A DNA stretch of 64,000 nucleotides from Oscillospiraceae bacterium. GTDB taxonomy: Bacteria; Bacillota; Clostridia; Oscillospirales; CAG-272. Made by a program: the position numbers and the translations under genes. Of this stretch, positions 33,918 through 42,054 are shown piece by piece. Location: contig CP091718.1 in assembly GCA_022009675.1 (NCBI GenBank), positions 1,364,001-1,428,000 on the forward strand. The letters are read 5' to 3'. Below the pieces are notes generated by a model. The model was not told the origin of the DNA, did not search any database, and saw nothing but the letters and a program-made list of their open reading frames with translations. Positions within the stretch are counted from its first letter, which is position 1, and every line of letters starts with the position of its first letter.

Positions 33918-35797
33918 AAAAGAAGCAATGGGCGCAGAGCTTTTCCCTGATAGACGAAAAGTATGTTGAGGAGGCGGATCCGATGCGCGACGCGGGATGC
34001 GTCTCTGCCGTGCGGCGTCTCCGCCGCCGCATAATCACGCTGGCGGCGTGCGCAGCCGCCGTACTGCTGGGGCTTATCCTGTTTGTCCCGTACCGGACGG
34101 AGGTTCCGGACGTGTCCCGGTACGCGGACAGCGAGTACTATGCCGTCATTCAGCGGTTGAATGATGGGCAGGTGATAAAGCCGCGCTACCGCAACAATCT
34201 CGACTACCTGCTTTCAAAAACATTATCCAAGACGGATGGGGATGATAAGAACTACGCGACTGGTGGGACGGGCACCGCAAACGGCGGAGAGGCGCGTCCG
34301 GAAACCGGTGCCTACCGGGAGACGACCGACAATCAGGTGGCGGGCATTGTTGAGGGTGACCTGCTCAAGCGGACCGATACCCGGATATACTACGCGGATA
34401 AAGACAGCGCGATGCTGCGCGTATATTCGGTCATGGGGGAGGATTCTGCCCTGCTTGGCAGCTTTGACCTGACACAGGTCACTGTCTACCCGTGCGAGAT
34501 GTACCTGTCTGCCGACGGCAGATCCGTGACGCTCCTGTGCAACGGCGGGAATAACCAATCCATGATACTGCTTCTGGATGTGACGGATCCCGCCGCCATC
34601 CGGGTCACGAAGCAGGTATCGCTGAGCGGAACACTGGTGACGTCCCGGCTGACCGGGAACGGGCTGACGCTGCTGGTGGTGACTTCCTCGCGTGCCGGCA
34701 GGAGGCAGGATTACAGCGACCCGCTGAGCTTTGTTCCCGGCATAAACCGGGGTGACGGGCAGGGTATGCGTCCGCTGACGGCGGACTGCATCACGGTTCC
34801 GGCGGAGATGAGCGGCACCCAGTACAGCACGCTGACTGCCCTGCATGCGGAGACGTTGGATGTGCTGGATACCCGGTCGGTGCTGGCAGGAAAATTGGAT
34901 GCCGTGTACGTGAACGCCGGGACAGTGTACCTTGCGTGGCGGTATACGGCTACGGAGACCGTCGGGGCGGATATCGTCACGCGGTTGCGCACCGGCATTC
35001 TGGGCATCGCCTATGACGACGAGGGACTGACCGTCCGCGGCTCGGTCGCACTGGACGGCTACCTGCGAAACCAATACTGCATGGATGAGCGGGACGGCAT
35101 CCTGCGTGTCGTGACGGGAACCGCGAAAGATCGGTATCCCGCCGCCGCACTGGTCGGGCAGAACAACGCCGGCTTTGTGAGCAGTCTGAATGCCAACCTG
35201 TACTGCGTGTCGCTGGCGGCGGACGGCTGGCAGGTGGTCGGGCAGGACATCGGCTTTGCCCCGGATGGCGAGACGCTGCAGTCGGTTCGCTTTAACGGGC
35301 AGTATGCCTACGTCTGCACGGCTGTGACAGTGACATTGATCGACCCCGTGTACTTCTTCGACCTGTCCGACCCCGCGCGCATTGTCCGGAAGGACACCGG
35401 CACCATCCCGGGCTCCTCGCACTCGCTGGTGCAGCTGCCGGACGGCAATCTGCTGGGGCTTGGCGTGGGCGAAACGGGAAGAACCTTCAAGGCGGAGGTG
35501 TACGCAGAGAGCGCGACCGGTGTCACGTCCGTATGCACATGGACACGCTCCAGAACGCGATTCAGTCAGAACTACAAGGCATACCTGATCGACCGGGAGG
35601 CGGGACTGTTCGGCGTTCCGCTGTACGAGACCTATGTACTGCTGCATTACGACGGGCATAGCCTGACATCTGTTCTGGAGGCAGACATTCCCAGCCCATT
35701 CTCGATCAGTCCGGACCTTGTGCGTGCGTTCCTTGCCGATGGCTGGCTGTATATCCTCAGTGGAGACAGCCTGATTGTGCGTGCTGTCGTGGCGTGA
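33914..35797 (+). CDS. Membrane-anchored beta-propeller protein (COG4880 type), partner of the ECF sigma factor
   Basis: 627 aa. A short cytosolic N-terminus (~48 residues, with KKKQWAQSFSLIDEKYVEEA), one transmembrane helix (IITLAACAAAVLLGLILFV), then a large extracytoplasmic domain of repeated beta-strands (DSAMLRVYSV, SLSGTLVTSRLTGNGLTLLVV, VRFNGQYAYVCTAV). This matches secreted C-terminal beta-propellers distantly related to WD40. The N-terminal cytosolic segment overlaps translationally with the sigma gene, as expected of an anti-sigma or sensor. That function is inference; no zinc anti-sigma motif is present. Confidence 0.75.
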   Translation: MKKKQWAQSFSLIDEKYVEEADPMRDAGCVSAVRRLRRRIITLAACAAAVLLGLILFVPYRTEVPDVSRYADSEYYAVIQRLNDGQVIKPRYRNNLDYLLSKTLSKTDGDDKNYATGGTGTANGGEARPETGAYRETTDNQVAGIVEGDLLKRTDTRIYYADKDSAMLRVYSVMGEDSALLGSFDLTQVTVYPCEMYLSADGRSVTLLCNGGNNQSMILLLDVTDPAAIRVTKQVSLSGTLVTSRLTGNGLTLLVVTSSRAGRRQDYSDPLSFVPGINRGDGQGMRPLTADCITVPAEMSGTQYSTLTALHAETLDVLDTRSVLAGKLDAVYVNAGTVYLAWRYTATETVGADIVTRLRTGILGIAYDDEGLTVRGSVALDGYLRNQYCMDERDGILRVVTGTAKDRYPAAALVGQNNAGFVSSLNANLYCVSLAADGWQVVGQDIGFAPDGETLQSVRFNGQYAYVCTAVTVTLIDPVYFFDLSDPARIVRKDTGTIPGSSHSLVQLPDGNLLGLGVGETGRTFKAEVYAESATGVTSVCTWTRSRTRFSQNYKAYLIDREAGLFGVPLYETYVLLHYDGHSLTSVLEADIPSPFSISPDLVRAFLADGWLYILSGDSLIVRAVVA

Positions 35798-35810
35798 TGA
35801 CCGATGCGGA

Positions 35811-35852
35811 TCCGGGGGAGCCTTTCCTACGAGAGGCTCCCCCGGGTTTCTT
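35811..35852 (+). terminator. Terminator after the beta-propeller gene
   Basis: CCGGGGGAGCCT pairs with AGGCTCCCCCGG around a 10-base loop, followed by GTTTCTT. Confidence 0.85.
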
Positions 35853-35917
35853 CCCGGGAAATTGTGACCGTTCTGAAAACTCTTGCAGTCTGTTCCGGCG
35901 ATTTGTGAAAAAAACTC

Positions 35918-35946
35918 TTGACAAGTGCCCGCCTTTATGCTATAAT
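35918..35946 (+). promoter_or_regulatory. Consensus promoter for the tRNA-Gly/Arg/His cluster
   Basis: TTGACA (35918-35923), 17-base spacer, TATAAT (35941-35946), 26 bases before tRNA-Gly. Confidence 0.9.
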
Positions 35947-35971
35947 AGGCGGCGGTTCGTGAGAGCGGTCT

Positions 35972-36045
<74 letters not shown>

Positions 36046-36049
36046 ATAT

Positions 36050-36126
<77 letters not shown>

Positions 36127-36190
36127 TCCCGGCACGCCGCAGGTGTTCGGGCAGGAGCTCTCGCGTTCCGCGGATTTTGTTTCCCCTATG

Positions 36191-36267
36191 GTGGGTATAG
36201 CTCAGTTGGTTAGGGCGCCAGGTTGTGGCCCTGGAGGTCAAGGGTTCGAATCCCTCTACTCACCCCA
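36191..36267 (+). tRNA. tRNA-His (anticodon GTG)
   Basis: Acceptor GTGGGTA/TACTCAC, extra 5' G opposite discriminator C as expected of tRNA-His, anticodon stem CCAGG/CCTGG with loop TTGTGGC, encoded CCA. Confidence 0.94.
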
Positions 36268-36295
36268 TACTGTCAGGCGGTGTTCTGCCGCCGCG

Positions 36296-36322
36296 AAAAA
36301 GTCCCGGAAGCGGGGCTTTTTT
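36296..36322 (+). terminator. Terminator after the tRNA cluster
   Basis: AAAAAGTCCC pairs with GGGGCTTTTTT around GGAAGC. Confidence 0.85.
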
Positions 36323-36398
36323 GCGTTTCGGGGCTTTCACCGGGTGTCTCCGCCTGACGTCCCTGCCGTTCCGGCATGGGAAACAGAGCAAATAACTC

Positions 36399-36427
36399 TT
36401 GCTTTCCATGCCGGAATGTGCTATAAT
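36399..36427 (+). promoter_or_regulatory. Promoter for the sugar ABC ATPase gene
   Basis: TTGCTT (36399-36404), 17-base spacer, TATAAT (36422-36427), 57 bases before the ATG. Confidence 0.8.
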
Positions 36428-36483
36428 GAACGGGAGAGATGTCGAAGCCGGGGATCGCGTCCCGGAAGAAAGGACAGGATACC

Positions 36484-37575
36484 ATGAAGGTGGAACTGCG
36501 GAATCTGACAAAGGTGTTTCCCGCCAGGGACAAAAGATCCGGCGAACCGGTCGTGGCGGTGGATCATTTCAATTTCACAATCCCGGACGGGGAACTGATC
36601 GGATTGCTGGGACCCTCCGGATGCGGCAAGAGCACCACGCTGTACATGATCTGCGGGTTGCTGGAGCCGTCGGAGGGGCAGATATTCTTCGGGGAGGATG
36701 ACGTGACGGACCTGCCGCCCGAGGAACGCGGCGTGGGGCTGGTATTCCAGAACTATGCGCTGTACCCGCACCTGACGGTCAGGCAGAATATCCTGTTCCC
36801 GCTTCAGAATTTCAAGGGCGCGGATAAGCTCTCCAAGGAGGAGATGAACGCGAGGACGGAGGCGGCGGCACGCCTTGTGCAGATCGAATCCTTGCTGGAT
36901 CGCAAGCCCGCCGAGCTGTCTGGCGGACAGCAGCAGCGGGTCGCCATTGCGCGGGCGCTGGTCAAACGGCCGCGCGTCCTGCTTTTGGACGAGCCGCTGT
37001 CCAATCTGGACGCGCGCCTGCGCCTGCGGACGCGCGAGGAGATCAAGCGCATTCAGCGGGAAACCGGCATCACGACCGTGTTCGTCACGCACGACCAGGA
37101 GGAGGCAATGTCCATCTCCGACCGCATCGTGGTCATGAAGGCGGGCGTCGTACAGCAGATCGGCAAGCCGCAGGAGGTGTACGATGCGCCGGTTAACCTG
37201 TTCGTTGCGCGCTTTCTCGGCACCCCGCCCATCAATGTGTTTGAGGGACGCGTGGCAGACGGCGCCCTGTACATCGGCAATGACCGGGTGCTGGACGCAC
37301 CGGGACAGCCGAATCGTGCCGTGTGGGTCGGCGTGCGCCCGGAGGGCTTTTTGCCGGACGCGGAGGGCGGACTGCACTGCGCCCTGACCGGAACCGAGGT
37401 CATGGGGCGGGATACCAGCATCATCGCCACGCACCCTGTCGCACAGAGCCAGACCATCCGTGCCATCATTAACGCCGATACCTGCCCGCCCCTGACGGCG
37501 GGGGAGGTGCACTTCTCGCTCAAGCCGCACAAGGTTCTGGTATTTGACAGGGAAACGGAGGAGCGGGTATTCTGA
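36484..37575 (+). CDS. MsmK/UgpC-type carbohydrate ABC transporter ATP-binding protein
   Basis: 363 aa. Walker A GPSGCGKST, Q-loop FQNYALYPHL, signature LSGGQQQRVAIARAL, Walker B LLLDEPLSNLD, switch VFVTHDQEEAM, followed by a C-terminal TOBE/OB regulatory domain (PQEVYD onward). This monocistronic, permease-less type energises several sugar ABC importers in Firmicutes, and the surrounding genes indeed include no permease. ATG 36484 chosen as the start because it begins the conserved beta-strand and follows AAAGGACAGGATACC. It has its own promoter and a following GC-rich hairpin. Confidence 0.92.
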   Translation: MKVELRNLTKVFPARDKRSGEPVVAVDHFNFTIPDGELIGLLGPSGCGKSTTLYMICGLLEPSEGQIFFGEDDVTDLPPEERGVGLVFQNYALYPHLTVRQNILFPLQNFKGADKLSKEEMNARTEAAARLVQIESLLDRKPAELSGGQQQRVAIARALVKRPRVLLLDEPLSNLDARLRLRTREEIKRIQRETGITTVFVTHDQEEAMSISDRIVVMKAGVVQQIGKPQEVYDAPVNLFVARFLGTPPINVFEGRVADGALYIGNDRVLDAPGQPNRAVWVGVRPEGFLPDAEGGLHCALTGTEVMGRDTSIIATHPVAQSQTIRAIINADTCPPLTAGEVHFSLKPHKVLVFDRETEERVF

Positions 37576-37621
37576 CCGCCCTGCGGCTCCTACGTCCAAA
37601 CTGAAGTAAAAAATCAACAGT

Positions 37622-37661
37622 CACCCCGCGTCTTCCGTCACTTTGACGCTTGCGCGGGGTG
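37622..37661 (+). terminator. Hairpin after the ABC ATPase gene
   Basis: CACCCCGCG / CGCGGGGTG with a long 22-base loop; a weak T-rich tail (GCTGTTTGT) overlaps the next promoter. Confidence 0.5.
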
Positions 37662-37678
37662 GCTGTTTGTAGTATAAT
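37650..37678 (+). promoter_or_regulatory. Possible promoter for the PHP gene
   Basis: TATAAT at 37673-37678 with TTGCGC 17 bases upstream; an alternative TTGACG lies too far (24 bases). Confidence 0.45.
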
Positions 37679-37723
37679 AGAAAGGGAGGGGTATGCCCTT
37701 CATAGAAAGCGAGATAAAGCAGT

Positions 37724-38651
37724 ATGTTTACGGATTTGACCGGAAAGAGACGGTATAAAATCAACCTGCATTGCCACTCGACCCGCTCGGACGGACGCAT
37801 TTCCTACGAGGAGGTGCTCGCCGCCTATGCGCGCGCGGGATACGATATGCTTGCCGTGACCGACCACTGGGTGTGGGGCGAGGCGGGCACATTCACCGGA
37901 AGCCTGCCCGACGGCACGCCGCAGACCATGCGGATCCTGTCCGGCTGTGAATTCAATGTCGGCGGCGGGGGACAGCCTGGAGGGTGTTCTCCATATTCTC
38001 GGGTTGGATTGTCTCCAGCGACCGGCGCTGACGATGGCGCTGTACAACGATGCACGCCTGTCGCCACTGGAAAAAGCGCGTATCGTCATCAAGGAGATAC
38101 ACCGCGCGGGCGGTGTTGCCGTGCTGGCGCATCCCGCGTGGAGCCTGAATACACCGGAGCAATTCTACCAGCTCGGTGCCTATGAGGCGACCGAGATATA
38201 CAATTCGGTGTCCGCGTGGGGAATGTCCGATCGTCCCTACTCCGGCGTCCTGATTGATGAGGTGGCTGCCCGCGGGCTGTGCCTGCCCCTGCTTGCCACC
38301 GATGACACGCACTACTATGACGGGGATCAGTTCCGCGGAATGATTATGGCGGATGCGGATTTCGTGGATTCGGTCGGCTTTTCGCAGATGATCCGCGAGA
38401 ACCGCTTCTATGCCACCATGGGACCGGAGGTACACCTGGAGCGGGTGGACGAGGATACCGTGCGGTTGCGTTGTACGCCTGCTGCCAAAATCGTTTTCCT
38501 GTCCAATCTGGTTTGGACGGACGGGCGCGTCCGGCGCGGCAGCGGGCTGACCGAGGCGTCCTATAACTTCCAGGACGGGGAGACATACGTCCGCGCAGAG
38601 GTGACGGACGAAAACGGGCTGACCGCATGGAGCCGCATTGAGGTCAGGTAA
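37724..38651 (+). CDS. PHP-domain metal-dependent phosphoesterase, one frameshift
   Basis: 308 aa when repaired. PHP motif I INLHCHSTRSDG, motif II AVTDHW, later VAVLAHPAWS (motif III) and LPLLATDDTHYY (motif IV). It is a stand-alone polymerase-and-histidinol-phosphatase-like esterase; the substrate (a nucleotide or nucleoside phosphate in characterised relatives) is unknown. The G5 run at 37967-37971 shifts the frame between CEFNVGGG and DSLEGVLHILG; both sides fit. The C-terminal ~90 residues form a beta-rich extension (YATMGPEVHLERV...). Confidence 0.85.
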
Positions 38652-38697
38652 ACGCGGCTTGCGCCTGTCGGGAGCCGATGAGAGAGGAGGTGTGCCC

Positions 38698-39429
38698 ATG
38701 CCGGAGGTTTGCGACGGTATCCGGGCACGCCTCTTTTTGCTTGCCGATCCGGCGTACCGCGCGTTTCAGCAACCGCTGATCCCGACGGTGCCGCCGGAGC
38801 GTGTGATCGGTGTCCGGACGCCTGCCCTGCGGGCGCTGGCGCGGGAGCTGGCAGGAACGTAGGCGGCGGAGACATTCCGCGCCGACCTGCCGCACCGGTA
38901 TTTTGAGGAGAATCAGCTGCACGCCTTCCTGATCGAACGGATCCGCCACTTCGGGGAGACTGTAGCCGCGCTGGAAGCCTTCCTACCATATGTGGATAAC
39001 TGGGCGACCTGCGATCAGATGCGACCGCCTGCACTGGGGCAGGACGGGGCGGCGTTGGCAATCCGGTGCCGTGCATGGCTGGCGTCCGGGCGGGTGTATA
39101 CCGTCCGGTTCGGGCTGGTGACGCTGATGCGGTATTTTCTGGGGGCGGGGAAGAGCGCCTTTCCTCCCGATCCGGAGGTTCCGGCACTGGCAGTCGCGGC
39201 GGCGGGAGAGGATTACTATACCCGCATGGCGGCGGCTTGGCTGTTTGCGGAAGGGCTGACGTGGCAGTACGAACTGTTCCTGCCATGGCTGACCGACTGT
39301 CGCCTGCCGCCGGAGCTGCACCGCATGACGGTCCGGAAGGCGCTGGACAGCTACCGCGTGCCCGCCGAACGGAAGGCAGTTATCCGCCGGACGTGGACAG
39401 CCCGGACGCAGGCAGCGGACAGGACATGA
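38698..39429 (+). CDS. AlkD-like DNA alkylation repair (HEAT-repeat) protein with an in-frame TAG
   Basis: 243 codons. It reads VRTPALRALARELAGT, then TAG at 38860-38862, then AAETFRADLPHRYFEENQLH, DNWATCDQM, YTVRFGLVTLMRYFL and YYTRMAAAWLFAE in the same frame to TGA. These are the motifs of the DNA alkylation repair enzyme family (PF08713), with catalytic-type Trp/Asp in DNWATCD. Start ATG after AGAGGAGGTGTGCCC. The TAG lies at a poorly conserved spot between two helices, where Glu or Pro is usual. Substitution error, recent nonsense mutation and readthrough are all possible. Confidence 0.82.
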
Positions 39430-39546
39430 CCGGCACGGCACGGCGCGGTGCCGCAGAGGAAAAGATCTCCGGACGGAAACCGGAGGTTTTTTCTTTTGCG
39501 GCACCGCTTTTTGCGATAAGGGACATACCGGGCGGCGGATCGGCGC

Positions 39547-39780
39547 TCACTCCTCCCCGTGCAGCTGCTTCGGGTAGCGGCGTGGCTCCTCGGTTTCGCC
39601 GAGCAGGTAATCCACGCTGGTGCCGTAGAAGCGCGCCAGCCGGATCAGAATGGCGGTCGGGATATCGTTTTCCCCTGTTTCGTACTTGGAGTAGCCTGTC
39701 TGCGACATGGAAAGCATCTTTGCCACCTGCGTCTGCGTCAGGTCGCGGTCTTCCCGCAGGTCACGGATTCTCGGATACAT
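39547..39780 (-). CDS. XRE-family helix-turn-helix repressor
   Basis: 77 aa. The HTH (REDRDLTQTQVAKMLSMSQT followed by GYSKYETGENDIP) and C-terminal helix (FYGTSVDYLLGETEEP) are typical of small Xre/SinR-like regulators. ATG 39780 is preferred because AAGGAGC lies seven bases upstream; an upstream ATG has no ribosome site. It faces away from an operator-bearing promoter at 39829-39873, which it probably represses, and may autoregulate. Confidence 0.88.
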   Translation of the reverse strand: MYPRIRDLREDRDLTQTQVAKMLSMSQTGYSKYETGENDIPTAILIRLARFYGTSVDYLLGETEEPRRYPKQLHGEE

Positions 39781-39828
39781 CGGTCGGCTCCTTCGATTTC
39801 TTAAAAAGTAATACAAATATCATAATTT

Positions 39829-39873
39829 AATCTGTTTCAGGGTATTGACATTTAACCTGAAACAGGTTATAAT
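39829..39873 (+). promoter_or_regulatory. Promoter with two palindromic operators, probable XRE target
   Basis: TTGACA (39845-39850), 17-base spacer, TATAAT (39868-39873). Operator O2 is the perfect palindrome AACCTGAAACAGGTT (39854-39868), filling the spacer. O1 is AATCTGTTTCAGGGT (39829-39843), just upstream of the -35. Their inner halves also form a 10-bp inverted repeat CTGTTTCAGG/CCTGAAACAG. It points away from the repressor gene. Confidence 0.8.
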
Positions 39874-40091
39874 GGAGGGCAGACAGGGGAGAAAAGCGCC
39901 AAACTATTTGTTAAAATGCAAAATCACTAAACTAAAGAGGGGGAATTCGGGTGCTACAATCCCCGCCCGAAACCGTGCCGTGCCTTCGGAATTCTGGCGG
40001 TGGCTGGCACATACAAGCCCTCCCATATAGTTATCCGTCACACAAAGCAAAGCCAACGGTCAAAAAAATTCAGAAATCTTTCAAATTACCC
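39874..40091 (+). ncRNA. Candidate structured RNA transcribed from the operator promoter
   Basis: No convincing gene follows this promoter; the only frame starting nearby (ATG 39872) overlaps the -10. Instead there is a compact H-type pseudoknot: GGGGA (39940-39944) with TCCCC (39960-39964), interleaved with TTCGGG (39946-39951) and CCCGAA (39966-39971). A further GTGCC...GGCAC pairing follows (39980-40010). The end is undefined; no clear T-tract before 40092. The firmicute raiA-motif RNA class is one family to test; I cannot confirm it. Confidence 0.35.
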
Positions 40092-40120
40092 TTGACAAAT
40101 CAGCCGAAAGGCTGTATAAT
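40092..40120 (+). promoter_or_regulatory. Consensus promoter for the zinc-ribbon gene
   Basis: TTGACA (40092-40097), 17-base spacer, TATAAT (40115-40120), 60 bases before the ATG. Confidence 0.88.
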
Positions 40121-40179
40121 GAGCGTAATCGTGCAGGATGTCTGCAACAGCAGCTGCACAAAAAGAATTGAGGTATTAC

Positions 40180-40458
40180 ATGTACACTGACAAGACTTTG
40201 GTCTGCAAGGATTGCGGACGGGAATTCGTTTTTTCTGCGAGCGAGCAGGAGTTTTACGCCGAGAAGGGCTTCGAGAACGAGCCTCAGAGATGCCGGGACT
40301 GCCGGGCTGCACGGAAGGCAAACCGCGGTCAGGGCAACGGTCGTCCTATGTTCGACGCTGTGTGTGCTGAGTGCGGCAAGCCCTGCAAGGTTCCCTTCGA
40401 GCCTCGCAACGACCAGCCCGTGTTCTGCAGCGAGTGCTTCAAGAACCACAGAGGTTAA
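40180..40458 (+). CDS. Double zinc-ribbon protein (zf-trcl / CxxC-x17-CxxC type)
   Basis: 92 aa. First ribbon: VCKDCGREFVFSASEQEFYA...RCRDCR, a four-cysteine ribbon with the conserved FYAEKGFENEPQRC segment. Second ribbon: VCAECGKPCKVPFEPR...FCSECF. The two ribbons occur together in small cold-shock-like or stress-associated proteins widespread in Clostridia; molecular role unknown, probably nucleic-acid binding. ATG 40180 preceded by TTGAGGTATTAC and chosen because it starts the conserved YTDKTL. It has its own consensus promoter and a strong terminator. Confidence 0.85.
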   Translation: MYTDKTLVCKDCGREFVFSASEQEFYAEKGFENEPQRCRDCRAARKANRGQGNGRPMFDAVCAECGKPCKVPFEPRNDQPVFCSECFKNHRG

Positions 40459-40560
40459 GGAAACCGCTGACTGATTCGGCGGCACGTCTCCGGCACGGCT
40501 TTCCCCGCCTTCCGGTGGGGAGGAACGACGCCCGGAGGGATGCCCCCTGAAAGTCAACAG

Positions 40561-40601
40561 AACGCCGCGCACGTATCTTTTTGGGGTACGTGCGCGGCGT
40601 T
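40561..40601. terminator. Long hairpin after the zinc-ribbon gene
   Basis: Perfect 15-bp stem AACGCCGCGCACGTA / TACGTGCGCGGCGTT with an 11-base loop; T-poor tail. Confidence 0.75.
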
Positions 40602-40687
40602 TGTGCGGTTTTCTGCGTCGGAAAGGGCTCTTTTGTCGGTCGGGGAAGTGAACACCCCAAGAAAATTTGAATTTTTGCAAAAACCCC

Positions 40688-40717
40688 TTGACAAACAGAC
40701 CCCTTTTCGGGTATAAT
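40688..40717 (+). promoter_or_regulatory. Promoter of the rpmH operon
   Basis: TTGACA (40688-40693), 18-base spacer, TATAAT (40712-40717), 90 bases before rpmH. Confidence 0.85.
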
Positions 40718-40807
40718 ACAATGGTCATTGCCGATGTGTGTAACTATGCCCGCCGCATGGAGGGATCCCGGAACACAGGACGGTAAATCTTACAAGGAGG
40801 TGCAATC

Positions 40808-40942
40808 ATGCTCAGAACTTACCAGCCGAAGAAGCGCCAGAGAAAGAAGGAGCACGGTTTCCGCAAGAGAATGAAGACTGCTGACGGCAGACACGTTCTC
40901 AAGAGAAGACGCGCAAAAGGTAGAAAAAGACTGACCTACTAA
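40808..40942 (+). CDS. rpmH: 50S ribosomal protein L34
   Basis: 44 aa, exact family length: MLRTYQPKKRQRKKEHGFRK at the N-terminus and the Lys/Arg-rich KRRRAKGRKRLTY at the C-terminus. Strong ribosome site AAGGAGGTGCAATC. First gene of the classic rpmH-rnpA-yidD-yidC-jag-mnmE block. Confidence 0.97.
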   Translation: MLRTYQPKKRQRKKEHGFRKRMKTADGRHVLKRRRAKGRKRLTY

Positions 40943-41143
40943 GGAGCACCGACCGCTTCAGCCACGCGCTGCATGCCGGACGGTACCCTGGGATTGTCTG
41001 TGGGCGCAAGGCGTCCGGATGAGCTTCACCGCATAAACCACCGAGATCGGATAGACCAAGAGAGCGCAAGCGCCGTCTGGCTGTCTCGCCTCGGTGTTTT
41101 TTGACGGACGACTGCCCGCGGGTGCAGAGAGACCCGCACCGCT
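40943..41143 (+). promoter_or_regulatory. Structured rpmH-rnpA spacer with terminator-like hairpin
   Basis: CACCGAG (41039-41045) pairs with CTCGGTG (41090-41096), enclosing further pairing, followed by T6. This is an intrinsic terminator or attenuator between the very abundant L34 mRNA and rnpA. The 100 bases upstream (40945-41038) are GC-rich with weak self-pairing; no gene. Confidence 0.6.
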
Positions 41144-41563
41144 ATGAAAGAAATCGCAATTCGGGAAAATCACCTTTACCAGAAGGTCTTTCGCCGGGGC
41201 AAGCGCGCCGGGGGAAGACTGGTGTCGGTCTGCGTCCTCCGGGACCTGTCCGCCAACCGCCTGCGCCGGGCTAACCCGCGCAAGCAGGCTGTCAACCGCA
41301 TCGGGCTGTCGGTTCCCAAGCGGGAAAGCGGCGCCATCGGGCGTAACCGTGTCAAGCGCATCATCCGGGAGGGGCTTCGGCAGGTCACGCGCGAGCGTCC
41401 GCTCAGAACTGGCTTTCTCATCGTCATCGCCGCCCGCCCCGGTATCGAGAAGCGGAAAAGCACCGAGATTGCCGCCGAGCTGCGATACCTGTTCCGCAAG
41501 CTGGATATGTTCCGCCCGGAGCCGGATGCACCTGCGGACGGCACGGACAGCGGCAAGCCATGA
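41144..41563 (+). CDS. rnpA: Ribonuclease P protein component
   Basis: 139 aa. N-terminal I/F-Y-K-V-F-RRGKR element (LYQKVFRRGKRAGGRLVSV), the RNR motif region NRIGLSVPKRESGAIGRNRVKRIIREGLR, and FLIVIAARPG. It assists the catalytic RNA of RNase P in tRNA 5' maturation. The stop overlaps yidD (ATGA). A short acidic/Pro tail after residue 120 exceeds the core family length. Confidence 0.93.
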   Translation: MKEIAIRENHLYQKVFRRGKRAGGRLVSVCVLRDLSANRLRRANPRKQAVNRIGLSVPKRESGAIGRNRVKRIIREGLRQVTRERPLRTGFLIVIAARPGIEKRKSTEIAAELRYLFRKLDMFRPEPDAPADGTDSGKP

Positions 41564-41958
41564 AACGCGTCTGCATGGCGCTGATCCGTTTCTATCAGCG
41601 CGCGCTGTCTGCACGCAAGCCCTACCCTACCTGCCGCTTTACCCCTACCTGCTCCGCATACGCCTACGAGGCGTTTGAAACGCGGGGCTTCTTCGCCGGA
41701 TTTGTCCTTACAGTGTGGCGCCTGCTGCGTTGCAGTCCGCTTTCGCCGGGCGGCTATGACCCCGTCCCCCGCACCGGCTTCCGCACCATGCCCCTTCGCT
41801 GGAGCAAGTACGACCCCAAGCCCCCGGCGGACGAGCCGCCCTGTGGCGATGCGTATGACGGCGCGAACAGCAATGCGCCGGAGTGCCCCCGACCCCGCCG
41901 GATACCGACAACGACCGGGATGCCGAAGCATGACAGTCCCGGCACTCATACCGGATAA
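41560..41958 (+). CDS. yidD: YidD membrane protein insertion efficiency factor
   Basis: 132 aa. Family signature is clear: LIRFYQRALSARKPYPTCRF, TPTCSAYAYEAFETRGF, WRLLRCSPLSPGGYDPVP. The core is ~80 residues; the remaining C-terminal ~50 residues are Pro/Asp-rich and poorly conserved. It acts at the inner membrane with YidC. Start overlaps the rnpA stop. Confidence 0.92.
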   Translation: MKRVCMALIRFYQRALSARKPYPTCRFTPTCSAYAYEAFETRGFFAGFVLTVWRLLRCSPLSPGGYDPVPRTGFRTMPLRWSKYDPKPPADEPPCGDAYDGANSNAPECPRPRRIPTTTGMPKHDSPGTHTG

Positions 41959-42054
41959 GCAGCGGTCAGAATCAGAGGAACCGCGCCCGATCCGCGCCCT
42001 TGCAGCCGTGCGCCGCGCGTTGTATCGGATGAAACAGGAAAGGAATCCACGATA

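Larger units (their letters stand above)
40459..40807 (+). other. Intergenic region before rpmH
   Basis: 349 bases without a gene. It contains the hairpin at 40561-40601, the rpmH promoter at 40688-40717 and the rpmH ribosome site. I saw no cluster of DnaA boxes (TTATCCACA) on either strand, although rpmH often borders the origin. Confidence 0.6.

Noticed and set aside
39872..40030. 53-residue ORF after the operator promoter
   Set aside because: Its ATG overlaps the -10 element, so it would lie upstream of the transcript start; no ribosome site or family.
40459..40807. Replication origin at rpmH
   Set aside because: No DnaA-box cluster or AT-rich unwinding region recognised and no dnaA nearby.
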